Source of the DNA: a virus
Strand: one strand, 5' to 3'
Length of the DNA stretch: 49,353 nucleotides
Virus record (IMG/VR): IMGVR_UViG_3300037336_000031
Coordinates: 1 to 49,353 of that record
Position 1 is the first letter of the stretch; every line of letters begins with the position of its first letter. Below are positions 8,216-15,250 of the stretch, piece by piece. Under the pieces are notes generated by a model that saw only the letters and a program-made list of their open reading frames with translations, ran no database searches and was not told the origin of the DNA. The translations under genes were made by a program, and so were the position numbers.

Positions 8216-8657
8216 AAACCGTATACCCCGTGAATCGCAGAATCGTGAGCAAACCGCCCGTCCGAAAGCATGGGCACCCGCGTCTCTTTTACCGGAACCT
8301 GTTCGTGAAGCAGGGTACGCCTATCGCTGGATTCGAGTCTCTCTCCTCAACAACGCTGACCCACGAAACATTTCTGCTAAAACGCGGGAAGGTTGGGAAG
8401 CAGTAAGCATTGAAGAGCAGCCACAGATGAAGTTATTCATAGATCCCAATTCTCGATTCAAAGACAATATCGAGGTCGGTGGTCTCCTGTTGTGTAAGTC
8501 ACCTCAAGAATTAGTCGATCAACGTAATCAATATTACGCCAACCAAAGCGAAAGACAGTCTGAAGGTGTCGATAACAACTTTATGCGTCAAAGTGATGCG
8601 CGGATGCCCTTATTTAAAGAGCGTAAGTCCACGACCAGCTTTGGCAACGGATCTTAA
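8208..8657 (+). CDS. Hypothetical head-region protein, 149 aa
   Basis: Its start overlaps the scaffold stop. The sequence has an aromatic core (EAGYAYRWIRVSL), a predicted loop PRNISAKTREGWEAV, and a Q/R/N-rich helical stretch near the C-terminus (QELVDQRNQYYANQSERQ). I recall similar proteins next to scaffold genes in uncultured phages but know no function. ATG 8208 is chosen over the longer frame from 8157 because it couples to the upstream stop. Confidence 0.75.
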   Translation: MAENRIPRESQNREQTARPKAWAPASLLPEPVREAGYAYRWIRVSLLNNADPRNISAKTREGWEAVSIEEQPQMKLFIDPNSRFKDNIEVGGLLLCKSPQELVDQRNQYYANQSERQSEGVDNNFMRQSDARMPLFKERKSTTSFGNGS

Positions 8658-8675
8658 TTTAATTGGAGTTAACAA

Positions 8676-9269
8676 ATGGCTTATCCTACTGTTAGCGCTG
8701 CTTACGGCCTCAAGCCAATCAACCGTTTAGGTGGAACGACATTCGCAGGCGCTGTGCGCCACATCAAGATTGCGTCTGGCTTTGCATCTAATATTTTTAA
8801 CGGTGATTTGGTTTCTGTTGCTGCAACCGGCGTTGTTGAAAAATTCACTGGCACCACAACGGGCTCGCCCGTAGGTGTTTTCGTTGGTTGCGCTTTTACC
8901 AACCCAACCACTAAGCAGCCATTGCCTTCGCAATATTGGCCTGCTGGCACTGTTGCTTCTGACGCTGTTGCCTATGTTGTTGATGACCCGAGCGTTTTGT
9001 TTCAGGTTGTTTCAACTGATGGCTCAAGTGATGTTGCTGCTGCTGCTCGTGCTGTTATCGGCTCTAACATGTCGCTTATTCAGGGCGCAGGCGATACAGA
9101 CACTGGCAATTCAGGCGTATCAGTTCTTGGCTCGTCCACTGGTACTACTAACACACTGCCTATCCGCGTTGTTGACGTGGTTCCTGAAACCGCTACTGGC
9201 GCCGACGCGTTTGTCGAGTTGATTGTTAAGATCAACATCCACCAGTACAACAACACGACTGGCGTCTAA
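8676..9269 (+). CDS. Head decoration or stabilisation protein
   Basis: The 197-residue protein is rich in G, T, S and V and probably all beta. It begins MAYPTVSAAYGLKPINRLGG, an opening I know from structural proteins placed just before the capsid gene. It has no catalytic motif. Its place between scaffold and major capsid genes and its composition suggest a capsid-surface decoration protein. A GGAG site lies before the ATG. The exact role is inferred. Confidence 0.7.
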   Translation: MAYPTVSAAYGLKPINRLGGTTFAGAVRHIKIASGFASNIFNGDLVSVAATGVVEKFTGTTTGSPVGVFVGCAFTNPTTKQPLPSQYWPAGTVASDAVAYVVDDPSVLFQVVSTDGSSDVAAAARAVIGSNMSLIQGAGDTDTGNSGVSVLGSSTGTTNTLPIRVVDVVPETATGADAFVELIVKINIHQYNNTTGV

Positions 9270-9279
9270 GGAGTAAATC

Positions 9280-10191
9280 ATGGCTATTTCACGCGCACAA
9301 CTACTGAAGGAGCTGGTCCCCGGACTAAACGCTCTGTTTGGTATGGAGTATTCAACCTACGGCGAAGAGCACAAAGAGATCTACGATACAGAGACCTCTG
9401 AGCGTTCGTTTGAAGAAGAGACAAAACTGTCAGGTTTCTCGGCTGCTCCAGTCAAGAACGAAGGCAGCGCAATCGCTTACGATAACGCCCAAGAAGCATT
9501 CACTGCTCGCTACAACCACGAAACCATTGCTTTGGGTTTCAGCTTGACGGAAGAAGCTATCGAGGACAACCTCTATGACTCGCTTTCAGCTCGCTATACC
9601 AAAGCCTTGGCTCGCGCTATGGCGTACACCAAGCAGGTCAAAGCGGCTTCAATCTTGAACAACGGCTTCAACGCTGCCTTTGCTGGCGGTGATGGGGTTG
9701 CTTTGTTCTCGACGGCTCACCCGCTTGTCGGTGGTGGCACCAACAGCAACACTTATTCAGTGGCAACAGACTTGAACGAAACGGCACTTGAAAATGCTGT
9801 TATTCAAACCGCTGCGTTTACTGATGAGCGTGGCTTGTTGATCGCTGCTCGCCTCACGAAGATGGTCGTTCCTCCTTCATTGCAGTTTGTGGCAACTCGT
9901 TTACTCGAGACCTCCCTGCGTGTTGGTACGGCTGACAACGACGTGAACGCGATTGCGAACAATGGCTCGATTCCCGGTGGCTACACAATTAACCACTACT
10001 TGACCGATCCTGATGCGTTCTTCTTTTGTACTGACGTGCCTAACGGCTTGAAGCACTTTGTTCGTACTCCTATGTCAACAGGAATGGATGGAGACTTCGA
10101 GACGGGTAACGTGAGATACAAAGCGCGGGAGCGATACAGCTTCGGTTTCAGCGACCCCCTCGGTATGTTCGGCTCTGCTGGTGCAGGCTAA
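9280..10191 (+). CDS. Major capsid protein
   Basis: The 303-residue product resembles HK97-fold capsid proteins of the Mu gpT-like kind. The N-terminal arm has LVPGLNALFGMEY; then comes EETKLSGFSAAPVKNEGSAI. A long spine helix follows (ALARAMAYTKQVKAASIL), the signature STAHPLVGGGTNSN, and a late IPGGYTINHYLTDPDAFFF. It is the last gene of the head cluster, and a strong terminator follows 27 bases after its stop, as often seen after the most abundant virion protein. A perfect AAGGAG site precedes the ATG. No cleaved delta domain is visible. Confidence 0.9.
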   Translation: MAISRAQLLKELVPGLNALFGMEYSTYGEEHKEIYDTETSERSFEEETKLSGFSAAPVKNEGSAIAYDNAQEAFTARYNHETIALGFSLTEEAIEDNLYDSLSARYTKALARAMAYTKQVKAASILNNGFNAAFAGGDGVALFSTAHPLVGGGTNSNTYSVATDLNETALENAVIQTAAFTDERGLLIAARLTKMVVPPSLQFVATRLLETSLRVGTADNDVNAIANNGSIPGGYTINHYLTDPDAFFFCTDVPNGLKHFVRTPMSTGMDGDFETGNVRYKARERYSFGFSDPLGMFGSAGAG

Positions 10192-10217
10192 TTAAATCAG
10201 CCACTTAGGTGATTTAG

Positions 10218-10241
10218 CCCCCGTCAAAAGCGGGGGTTTTT
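10218..10241 (+). terminator. Intrinsic terminator after the capsid gene
   Basis: A GC-rich hairpin CCCCCG-TCAAAAG-CGGGGG is followed by TTTTT. It closes the terminase-to-capsid operon. Confidence 0.92.
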
Positions 10242-10320
10242 CTTTTCCTAGACATAAATGTTTGTATCCGCGTTAACCGTAGAAAACATAAGTATTTCGA
10301 AAAGGATTACGAAAAAACAT

Positions 10321-10349
10321 TTGGCAATCTCCGTCCATTGTGTTACTAT
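10321..10349 (+). promoter_or_regulatory. Sigma-70-like promoter of the GIY-YIG gene
   Basis: TTGGCA and TACTAT are separated by exactly 17 bases, and a transcript would start about 15 bases before the AAGGAG ribosome-binding site of the endonuclease gene. With the terminator just upstream, this gives the endonuclease its own transcription unit. Confidence 0.6.
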
Positions 10350-10372
10350 TAACGCTTATTAAGGAGAATCAA

Positions 10373-11116
10373 ATGTTTTATGTATACGTTTATTACGACC
10401 CACGCCCTCTCAAACTAAACCAGCCTGTGTATGTCGGTAAAGGCACTGGGGATAGAGATATATCGCATTGGTCTAAGGGCTCACACAATAAACCCTTCCA
10501 AGACTTTATATCGCATCTAAAACAACGGGGGTTTGTGTCCCCATGCCAGCGAGTGTTCGAGACTGAGATTGAGGGGGAAGCCTTCGCTAAGGAGGTGGAG
10601 CTTATTAGCCTTTACGGTAGACGTAACACCAATACAGGTACGCTGTTCAATCTAACCAACGGGGGTGAGGGTGTTTCCGGAATGCGTAAAACAACTGAGC
10701 AAAAAGCCGTTGACGGACGCTTTTCTAGGGAGCACTGGCAAGACCCAAAGTATCGCGCTAAAGTCGTAGCATCGCATCAGCAGGCTCAGGGAACTTCTGA
10801 AGCGCGAGCTACCAAGTCAAAAAACAGTAAGGCAACGTGGACTGACCCTGAAGTCCGTCAAAAGAGGGCCGAGGGCATTAAGTCTTCCCGCAACACCGAA
10901 GAATCTAAGGCAAAAACTAGTGCTCAAGCCAAGGCACAATGGGCGAACCCCGAATACGCCGCTAAGCAAAAGGCCAACAACAAGGAGATCGCAAATCGCG
11001 AAGAAGTTAAAGCCGCCAAAGCCGCCGCTACCAAAGCGATGTGGGCTGACCCAATACGGAGGGAAAAAATGCTTGAAGCGCGTCGTATTAAAAAGATTGC
11101 ATCAGACGCCCCTTAG
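10373..11116 (+). CDS. GIY-YIG homing endonuclease with four DNA-binding repeats
   Basis: The first 100 residues are a GIY-YIG nuclease domain: FYVYVYYDP replaces the GIY strand, PVYVGKGTGDR is the YIG strand with the following Arg, and a late LTNGGEG completes it. The remaining part carries four repeats of the pattern W-x-(D/N)-P with trailing basic residues, at W122, W156, W190 and W224, spaced exactly 34 residues apart. They resemble the NUMOD-type DNA-binding modules of homing endonucleases. ATG 10373 has an ideal AAGGAG site. It stands alone between head and tail genes with its own promoter, as expected for a mobile free-standing endonuclease. Confidence 0.85.
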   Translation: MFYVYVYYDPRPLKLNQPVYVGKGTGDRDISHWSKGSHNKPFQDFISHLKQRGFVSPCQRVFETEIEGEAFAKEVELISLYGRRNTNTGTLFNLTNGGEGVSGMRKTTEQKAVDGRFSREHWQDPKYRAKVVASHQQAQGTSEARATKSKNSKATWTDPEVRQKRAEGIKSSRNTEESKAKTSAQAKAQWANPEYAAKQKANNKEIANREEVKAAKAAATKAMWADPIRREKMLEARRIKKIASDAP

Positions 11117-11148
11117 CGTTACATTAAAAGCTAACCATGGAGATTGTT

Positions 11149-11328
11149 ATGATGTGGATACCGATTGTTTATTTATGTTTGGCTCAGCAGTGCGGCTTTA
11201 TGCAGGGCCCGTCTACGTACACTAAAGCGGGATGCGAAGAGCAGCTAGTAGGTATGTCTCAGTTGATGGGTAATGACCCACGAGTAGTCACTTTTGAGGT
11301 AACTTGTATCTCAGTCCAATCTGTCTGA
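11149..11328 (+). CDS. Small cysteine-containing protein with a hydrophobic start
   Basis: The 59-residue product starts MMWIPIVYLCLAQQCG, a hydrophobic stretch that could be a signal or anchor, and continues with YTKAGCEEQL and a late TCISV, giving four cysteines. GGAG lies 7 bases before ATG 11149, so I prefer it to ATG 11137. Its last 18 bases overlap the end of the minus-strand GNAT gene. The family is unknown to me; an exported or membrane-bound accessory protein is plausible. Confidence 0.6.
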   Translation: MMWIPIVYLCLAQQCGFMQGPSTYTKAGCEEQLVGMSQLMGNDPRVVTFEVTCISVQSV

Positions 11329-11775
11329 TTTCTTGCTACGGACTTTATTGAGATCCAATCTCCAATATAGGCTATTTTTATACCCCCAAGGTATTGATGG
11401 CTCGTATAACTTGAAACCCATGGCGATTAAACTGTTCGAACTAGCGGGATTTTGTGTCGTGTCAGTTACAAGCCACTGCCAATTTAGTATACGTGACTTA
11501 CGTACCCTAACCTGTATTAAGCGCTTTTGAAGGCCATGACCTTGGTAGGCCGGTAACACCCCCGCACGACACAGGTAGCCCGCGTTTGACCACTGAGCTG
11601 AGCGCGTCAGTCCAGCAAACCCCACCGGCTTATCTTCTTCTGTATACACAACCCACCAATGCCCGTGCTCAACATCCATGGGGACATCCGACGGCAGGCA
11701 CTTAGATTGCAAATACATAAGCACGGTGCGGTGCTCGGGGATACGTGTGTCTGCTTGTTTGATGGTAAATTTCAT
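11311..11775 (-). CDS. GNAT-family N-acetyltransferase
   Basis: The 154-residue protein has the GNAT fold marks. A strand WWVVYTEEDKPVGFAGL is followed by motif A, CRAGVLPAYQGHGLQKRLI, the acetyl-CoA pyrophosphate loop of the form Q-x-x-G-x-G-L. Motif B has LIAMGFKLYEP, the usual substrate-side turn. The substrate cannot be told. It is the only minus-strand gene among the rightward structural genes and lies beside a mobile endonuclease, so it looks like a separately acquired accessory gene. GGAGCG lies before its ATG. A second GNAT-like gene is at 30153. Confidence 0.82.
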   Translation of the reverse strand: MKFTIKQADTRIPEHRTVLMYLQSKCLPSDVPMDVEHGHWWVVYTEEDKPVGFAGLTRSAQWSNAGYLCRAGVLPAYQGHGLQKRLIQVRVRKSRILNWQWLVTDTTQNPASSNSLIAMGFKLYEPSIPWGYKNSLYWRLDLNKVRSKKSDRLD

Positions 11776-11812
11776 GCCGTCGCTCCAGTTTGCCTGTTTT
11801 AACCTATTTTAG

Positions 11813-11841
11813 TTGCTTCACGGGGAAAAACAGAGTATAAA
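11813..11841 (+). promoter_or_regulatory. Promoter restarting the structural operon
   Basis: TTGCTT and TATAAA are separated by 17 bases. The predicted start lies near 11848, immediately before a leader with two hairpins. It would restart rightward transcription after the capsid terminator and the accessory island. Confidence 0.5.
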
Positions 11842-11850
11842 TACAATAAC

Positions 11851-11906
11851 ACTGGGGAACCCCAGTCCTATAGACCGCCCCAGCGGACGATGCAGAGACT
11901 ATAGGA
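11851..11906 (+). promoter_or_regulatory. Structured 5' leader with two hairpins
   Basis: The first hairpin has arms ACTGGGG and CCCCAGT around two bases. The second has 8-base arms TCCTATAG (11866-11873) and CTATAGGA (11899-11906), enclosing a smaller CCGC-CCCA-GCGG hairpin. They sit between the predicted promoter and the ATG at 11936. A 5' hairpin can protect an abundant structural mRNA; ligand sensing or processing cannot be excluded. Confidence 0.5.
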
Positions 11907-11935
11907 CGAAGTACTGCATATACAAGGAATTTACC

Positions 11936-12127
11936 ATGGCTTCAACTACCTTCTCCGGCCCAGTCACCTCAACCGCTGGGTTTATCGGTACCGTTACAGG
12001 TTCTGTAACAGCAACCACTCTTTCAGCATCTGGCGTTGTTATTCTTTCAGGTTTACCTACTGCTGACCCTGCGGTTGCTGGCCAACTGTGGAACAACCTT
12101 GGCGTTTTGAACGTATCAGCAGGTTAA
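11936..12127 (+). CDS. Small virion-region protein, 63 aa
   Basis: The protein is rich in T, S, V and G and ends with LPTADPAVAGQLWNNLGVLN, then VSAG. I know this DPxVAGQLWNN-type ending from many phage structural proteins, where it appears as a C-terminal module. A reasonable AAGGAA site precedes ATG 11936; the longer frame from 11813 would run through the hairpin leader. It is probably a minor structural protein, exact place unknown. Confidence 0.75.
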   Translation: MASTTFSGPVTSTAGFIGTVTGSVTATTLSASGVVILSGLPTADPAVAGQLWNNLGVLNVSAG

Positions 12128-12152
12128 TAGCTCTTAAAACTAGGAGTTTATT

Positions 12153-12665
12153 ATGATGCAAACTGATGTCCTTAGCGGGCACTTAGGCCAAAGCGGGTTT
12201 ATTGTTTTCAATAACCGTTCGCGGGTAAAATCAATTTCCGTCAAGGGCACAGACATCGAAGGGCAACTTGATTTATTTGCCACTCCAACTGCGCCTATAG
12301 CGGCAACATACGGACAATCCGGCAACACCATCACAATCACCAAAAGCGCTCATGGTTTAACGACCGGACAGCAAATTGGGATTGCTTATGCCCGAGGCAC
12401 GGGTGGTATTGCTACATGTGGCAACCCAGTTATTACGGTAACAGGTCCAAATACATTCACGATCACTTGCCCTAATTCATTTACCATCACTACTGGTGCG
12501 GCTTGTCGGTATGTCACTACCGGAAGATGGTTGGTCACGCTTGAGTTAACCGCTCAGGACATTTACACCAACTACTTTATGATTCCCGGTGAAGGGCTAC
12601 TAGCTCCCAATATGGTGTACGCAGTTATGACAAACATTAACGCGGTCACTGTATTCTATGGCTAA
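12153..12665 (+). CDS. Structural protein of unknown place, 170 aa
   Basis: This is a beta-rich protein. Its central part has a repeat-like strand pattern (GNTITITKSAHGLTTGQQIG, then NPVITVTGPNTFTITCPN), as in small Ig-like or carbohydrate-facing domains of phage virions. Flanking parts (SGFIVFNNRSRVKSISVKG and YTNYFMIPGEGLL) resemble head-surface or tail-accessory proteins. A good AGGAG site is present. The stop overlaps the next gene by 8 bases. No specific function can be given. Confidence 0.7.
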   Translation: MMQTDVLSGHLGQSGFIVFNNRSRVKSISVKGTDIEGQLDLFATPTAPIAATYGQSGNTITITKSAHGLTTGQQIGIAYARGTGGIATCGNPVITVTGPNTFTITCPNSFTITTGAACRYVTTGRWLVTLELTAQDIYTNYFMIPGEGLLAPNMVYAVMTNINAVTVFYG

Positions 12666-12912
12666 GAAACCTATCCTTGCCGTAGGCCGTGGTGAAAAGC
12701 TTCCTACAAAGCAAGGGGCAGGCTTAACCGCGAAAGGTAGAGCTAAGTACAACAAAGCCACCGGGTCCAACCTAAAGGCTCCTCAGCCAGAAGGTGGCCC
12801 TCGTAAAAAATCATTTTGTGCAAGAAGCGCTGGGCAAGCCAAGATGTTTCCAGAAGCCGCTAAAGACCCAAATAGTAGATTGAATGCCGCGAGGAAAAGA
12901 TGGAAATGCTAA
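12658..12912 (+). CDS. Small basic phage protein (DUF6321-like)
   Basis: The 84-residue protein carries a signature known from many phages, catalogued as far as I recall as DUF6321: GEKLPTKQGAGLTAKGRAKY, then SNLKAPQPEGG and KKSFCARSAGQ, ending ARKRWKC. It is strongly basic and may contact DNA or RNA in the virion. The 3' end is doubled: after the HNH gene that follows, a second stretch encodes another typical family ending (see 13387-13440). The HNH gene starts inside this gene's last 13 bases, which marks an insertion point. Confidence 0.75.
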   Translation: MAKKPILAVGRGEKLPTKQGAGLTAKGRAKYNKATGSNLKAPQPEGGPRKKSFCARSAGQAKMFPEAAKDPNSRLNAARKRWKC

Positions 12913-13394
12913 CTGAACGTTGGGTGCCCGTACATGGGTACGCAGGAATGTATGAAGTCAGTGACCATGGGCGAGTTAAATCCGTGCAAAGGTATCGCCG
13001 TGGAAAATCTGGGTGCATGGTTCCTATACCAGAAAACATAATGCGCCTCCAACCTAAAAAGCGTAGCGCATGTGGTCGTACTTTGCCATACATAGAAATT
13101 AAATTAAGAGACGGTTCTGTACGTACGGTGCCTGGTAAAAGTTTCTTAGTTCATCGTCTTGTAGCTCAGGCTTTTGTTGGGGAGTTGTATGAAGGCGCTC
13201 AGGTAGACCATATTGACGGTGATTACCAGAACAACCACTACACAAATTTGCGTGTTTTATCAGCCGTAGCACATGGTCGCCTACACCCGTGTATAGTAGA
13301 TAAAACACGCAATAGTGCAATTCAAATTTTATCGAAAGCAAAGTTATCAGCTATGCGTGAGTCAGGAGAAATTATAGGGCGCTACCATGTATAA
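12900..13394 (+). CDS. HNH homing endonuclease with NUMOD4 domain
   Basis: The N-terminus has the NUMOD4 DNA-binding motif, ERWVPVHGYAGMYEVSDHGR (6-25) followed by VKS. The HNH nuclease core follows: LVHRLVAQAFVG (84-95), VDHIDGD (102-108), NN and TNLRVLS (111-121). The key residues H85, D103-H104 and N116 are present. The gene starts within the 3' end of the DUF6321-like gene, and the old 3' end of that family follows it. It is therefore a mobile element lodged at the end of a conserved gene. The endonuclease looks intact and probably active. Confidence 0.88.
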   Translation: MEMLTERWVPVHGYAGMYEVSDHGRVKSVQRYRRGKSGCMVPIPENIMRLQPKKRSACGRTLPYIEIKLRDGSVRTVPGKSFLVHRLVAQAFVGELYEGAQVDHIDGDYQNNHYTNLRVLSAVAHGRLHPCIVDKTRNSAIQILSKAKLSAMRESGEIIGRYHV

Positions 13395-13440
13395 AAAGCC
13401 TACACGCAAGGCGGCAAGTCTTAAACGGTGGAAGTGCTGA
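13387..13440 (+). pseudogene. Orphan 3' end of a DUF6321-like gene
   Basis: Seventeen codons starting at an ATG that overlaps the HNH stop read MYKKPTRKAASLKRWKC. KPTRKAxxLxxWxC is a typical ending of the DUF6321-like family, and it matches the end of the intact gene upstream of the HNH insertion (both end KRWKC; 7 of the last 12 residues agree). I infer that it is the native 3' end, displaced when the HNH gene arrived with a substitute end. It may be translated as a short peptide or be inert. Confidence 0.55.
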
Positions 13441-13441
13441 T

Positions 13442-13681
13442 ATGGACGACCAAATTCAAACCGCCCGTGAGTTAGCAACCCACGCCAACGACATCAAACA
13501 TCTACAAAGCGATATGGATAAGATGGTGTCGGACATGGACGAGATTAAGAAGACACTGCAGTCTATTAATACCAAGATGGATAAGGTTGAAGGCGGTTGG
13601 AAAGCTCTTATGTGGATTGGTGGCGCGGTTAGTGGGGCTACGGCAATCATTGGATATGTAATCGGATACTTTAGGGGTTAA
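13442..13681 (+). CDS. XhlA-like coiled-coil membrane protein
   Basis: The 79-residue protein has a helical coiled-coil front with heptad-like spacing (DIKHLQSDMDKMVSDMDEIK, then KTLQSINTKMDKVEG). A single C-terminal membrane segment follows (ALMWIGGAVSGATAIIGYVI), then YFRG. This layout is that of XhlA-type phage proteins, which assist holins at the inner membrane. The main holin and endolysin lie elsewhere, at 24500-25611, so it could instead be a virion membrane-contact protein. The start is just after the orphan 3' end. Confidence 0.65.
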   Translation: MDDQIQTARELATHANDIKHLQSDMDKMVSDMDEIKKTLQSINTKMDKVEGGWKALMWIGGAVSGATAIIGYVIGYFRG

Positions 13682-13683
13682 TT

Positions 13684-14025
13684 ATGAAACACGAAACAAA
13701 AGGCACTAAAAAGATGGCAATGGGTGGTATGCCTATGCGTGGTCAACCGATGCAGCAAATGCCTGCTCAAATGCCTGCTCAAATGCCTGCTCGTGGTCAG
13801 ATGATGGCTAAGGGCGGTATGCCGATGGTTATGAAAGACGGCAAGAAGATGCCTGCGTTTGCGGCTGATGGTAAAGGTAAAATGGCTAAGGGTGGCGGAG
13901 TAGAGTCCAAGGGTAAGACCAAGGGCAAAACTGTTAAAATGGCCATGGGTGGTTCGGTCGGTAACGCTTCAAAACGTGCTGACGGTGTCGCGCAAAAAGG
14001 TAAAACCAAGTGTAAGACGGTGTAA
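13684..14025 (+). CDS. Low-complexity basic protein with K-A-x-G-G motifs
   Basis: The 113-residue product is rich in M, G and K. It has three MPAQ/MPAR copies, repeated MAKGG or MAMGG units and a C-terminal module GGSVGNASKRADGVAQKGKT. The same module closes the next gene. It has no hydrophobic segment and no cysteine pair. It could bind nucleic acid or serve as a flexible virion linker. An AGGGG site precedes the ATG. The reading frame is supported by spacing and by the module shared with the next gene. Confidence 0.7.
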   Translation: MKHETKGTKKMAMGGMPMRGQPMQQMPAQMPAQMPARGQMMAKGGMPMVMKDGKKMPAFAADGKGKMAKGGGVESKGKTKGKTVKMAMGGSVGNASKRADGVAQKGKTKCKTV

Positions 14026-14027
14026 CC

Positions 14028-14309
14028 ATGAAAAAATATAAAGACGGTGGTGAGATCCCCCAAGAAGCACAGAACACGCTGATGGATCGTAAAGAAGAGA
14101 AAGAGCGTCAAGCGTCTAAAGACACGGAACGCGAGGAAAACGAAGCCCCTAAAAAGTTCGTTAAAGAAAAGTTTAAGGCGCTTAAAGATATGCTCGGCAT
14201 CGAGAGCAAGTCAACCGTCAAGAAAGCCAAGGGTGGTACGGTCGGTTCCGCGTCTAAACGTGCTGACGGTTGCGCTGTAAAAGGCAAAACCAAAGGGCGG
14301 TTCGTGTAA
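14028..14309 (+). CDS. Basic helical protein with shared C-terminal module
   Basis: The 93-residue protein is mostly charged helix (DRKEEKERQASKDTEREENE), then a basic stretch (KKFVKEKFKALKDML). Its C-terminal module GGTVGSASKRADGCAVKGKT matches the end of the previous gene at most positions. The pair probably arose by module duplication. It begins KKYKDGGEIPQ after Met, another instance of the recurring GG motif. Function unknown. The stop overlaps the next start by TAATG. Confidence 0.7.
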   Translation: MKKYKDGGEIPQEAQNTLMDRKEEKERQASKDTEREENEAPKKFVKEKFKALKDMLGIESKSTVKKAKGGTVGSASKRADGCAVKGKTKGRFV

Positions 14310-14587
14310 TGAGATCCTCACGCGGTATGGGGGCTATCAATCCAAGCAAAATGCCCAAAGTGGGCACGCGCAAAGACGGTGATAAGTTCGACATGTACGC
14401 TGAGGGTGGTAAGACAAAGTCCCGTGTGAACGAAGCTGGCAACTACACCAAGCCCGGTATGCGTAAAGCAATGTTTGAGCGAATCAAAGCCGGAGGTAAA
14501 GGCGGTGATCCGGGGCAATGGTCAGCCAGAAAAGCTCAGTTACTCGCGCAGCAATACAAGGCTAAGGGCGGTGGGTATCGTGGTTAA
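14309..14587 (+). CDS. DUF5872-like protein, N-terminal half
   Basis: The 92-residue protein contains NYTKPGMRKAMFERIKAGGK, then GGDPGQWSARKAQLLAQQYK and ending AKGGGYRG. From memory, this is the first half of a phage family catalogued as DUF5872, whose second half resembles the gene at 15017. An endonuclease VII-like gene sits between the two halves. Met at 14309 overlaps the upstream stop (TAATG). An earlier stretch contains another recurring motif, MYAEGGKTK. Function unknown; the basic character suggests nucleic-acid or assembly contacts. Confidence 0.7.
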   Translation: MRSSRGMGAINPSKMPKVGTRKDGDKFDMYAEGGKTKSRVNEAGNYTKPGMRKAMFERIKAGGKGGDPGQWSARKAQLLAQQYKAKGGGYRG

Positions 14588-15020
14588 AACATGTTTAAGC
14601 TGTAAATCTGAAAAGGCCCTAGATGACTTTTATAAGTTTTTCGATAAGTGGTCTAATAGGCATTACGCAAGCGCTAGATGTAAACCATGCCATCAAGAAT
14701 ATAAAAAAGAAAACCCAGTAGCTACAGCACGTAACCGAAAAAATGGAAAATTAAAACTTCGTTATGGGTTAACTTACGAACAGTGGGAACAGATAAGATC
14801 AAACGAAGCATATTCATGTATGATTTGTGGCATTACCGAAAGTGAGCTCGATAGAAAGCTAGATGTAGATCACTGCCACGCTAGCGGAAGAGCGCGAGGT
14901 GTTTTATGTAATGCATGTAACACTATGATTGGTCGTGCCAAAGATAACGTCGCTGTACTCCGGTCGGCGGCAGCATATCTCGAAAAAAATATTAATGGCT
15001 ACAGCGGGGGTTATAAGTGA
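14580..15020 (+). CDS. Endonuclease VII-like mobile endonuclease
   Basis: The family resemblance is to recombination endonuclease VII (T4 gp49 type). A zinc-binding front has CLSCKSEK and ARCKPCHQEY. The core shows RYGLTYEQWEQI, then CMICGITE, DVDHCHASGRARGVLCNACN and IGRAKDN. The DHCH catalytic region and the paired CxxC ligands are present. The most likely start is a GTG at 14580 that overlaps the previous stop; an in-frame ATG exists at 14475 but lies deep inside that gene. Its last residues, GYSGGYK, look like the displaced end of the interrupted neighbour. It is probably a homing-type insertion, not a phage resolvase. Confidence 0.82.
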   Translation: MVKTCLSCKSEKALDDFYKFFDKWSNRHYASARCKPCHQEYKKENPVATARNRKNGKLKLRYGLTYEQWEQIRSNEAYSCMICGITESELDRKLDVDHCHASGRARGVLCNACNTMIGRAKDNVAVLRSAAAYLEKNINGYSGGYK

Positions 15021-15250
15021 AGAAACCGCAAGAGTCCTTAAAAAAATGGGGTGAGCAGAAATGGCGCACCTCAGACGGATCTCCGTCAAAAGGAAAGAAG
15101 CGGTACTTACCCGATGCAGCATGGAAAGCGTTAAGCCCTGCGGAAAAAGCAGCTACCAATAAGGCTAAAGCTGCCGGTAACAAAAAGGGTAAGCAGTTTG
15201 TGGCACAACCCAAAAAAGTAGCAAGCAAAACTAAGGCGTACAGAAAATGA
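15017..15250 (+). CDS. DUF5872-like protein, C-terminal half
   Basis: The 77-residue product contains SLKKWGEQKWRTSDG, KGKKRYLPDAAW, LSPAEKAATNKAKAAG and ends KKVASKTKAYRK. I recall this as the second part of the family whose first part is encoded at 14309. Translation would start at a GTG overlapping the endonuclease stop. The stop overlaps the next gene by ATGA. A stop in its own frame just before the GTG shows that the halves are not simply one gene broken in frame; they may have been coupled neighbours before the insertion. Confidence 0.7.
   Translation: MKKPQESLKKWGEQKWRTSDGSPSKGKKRYLPDAAWKALSPAEKAATNKAKAAGNKKGKQFVAQPKKVASKTKAYRK

Noticed and set aside
11866-11906. Hairpin region as a hammerhead or similar self-cleaving ribozyme
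   Set aside because: The CTGATGA and GAAA core elements are absent.
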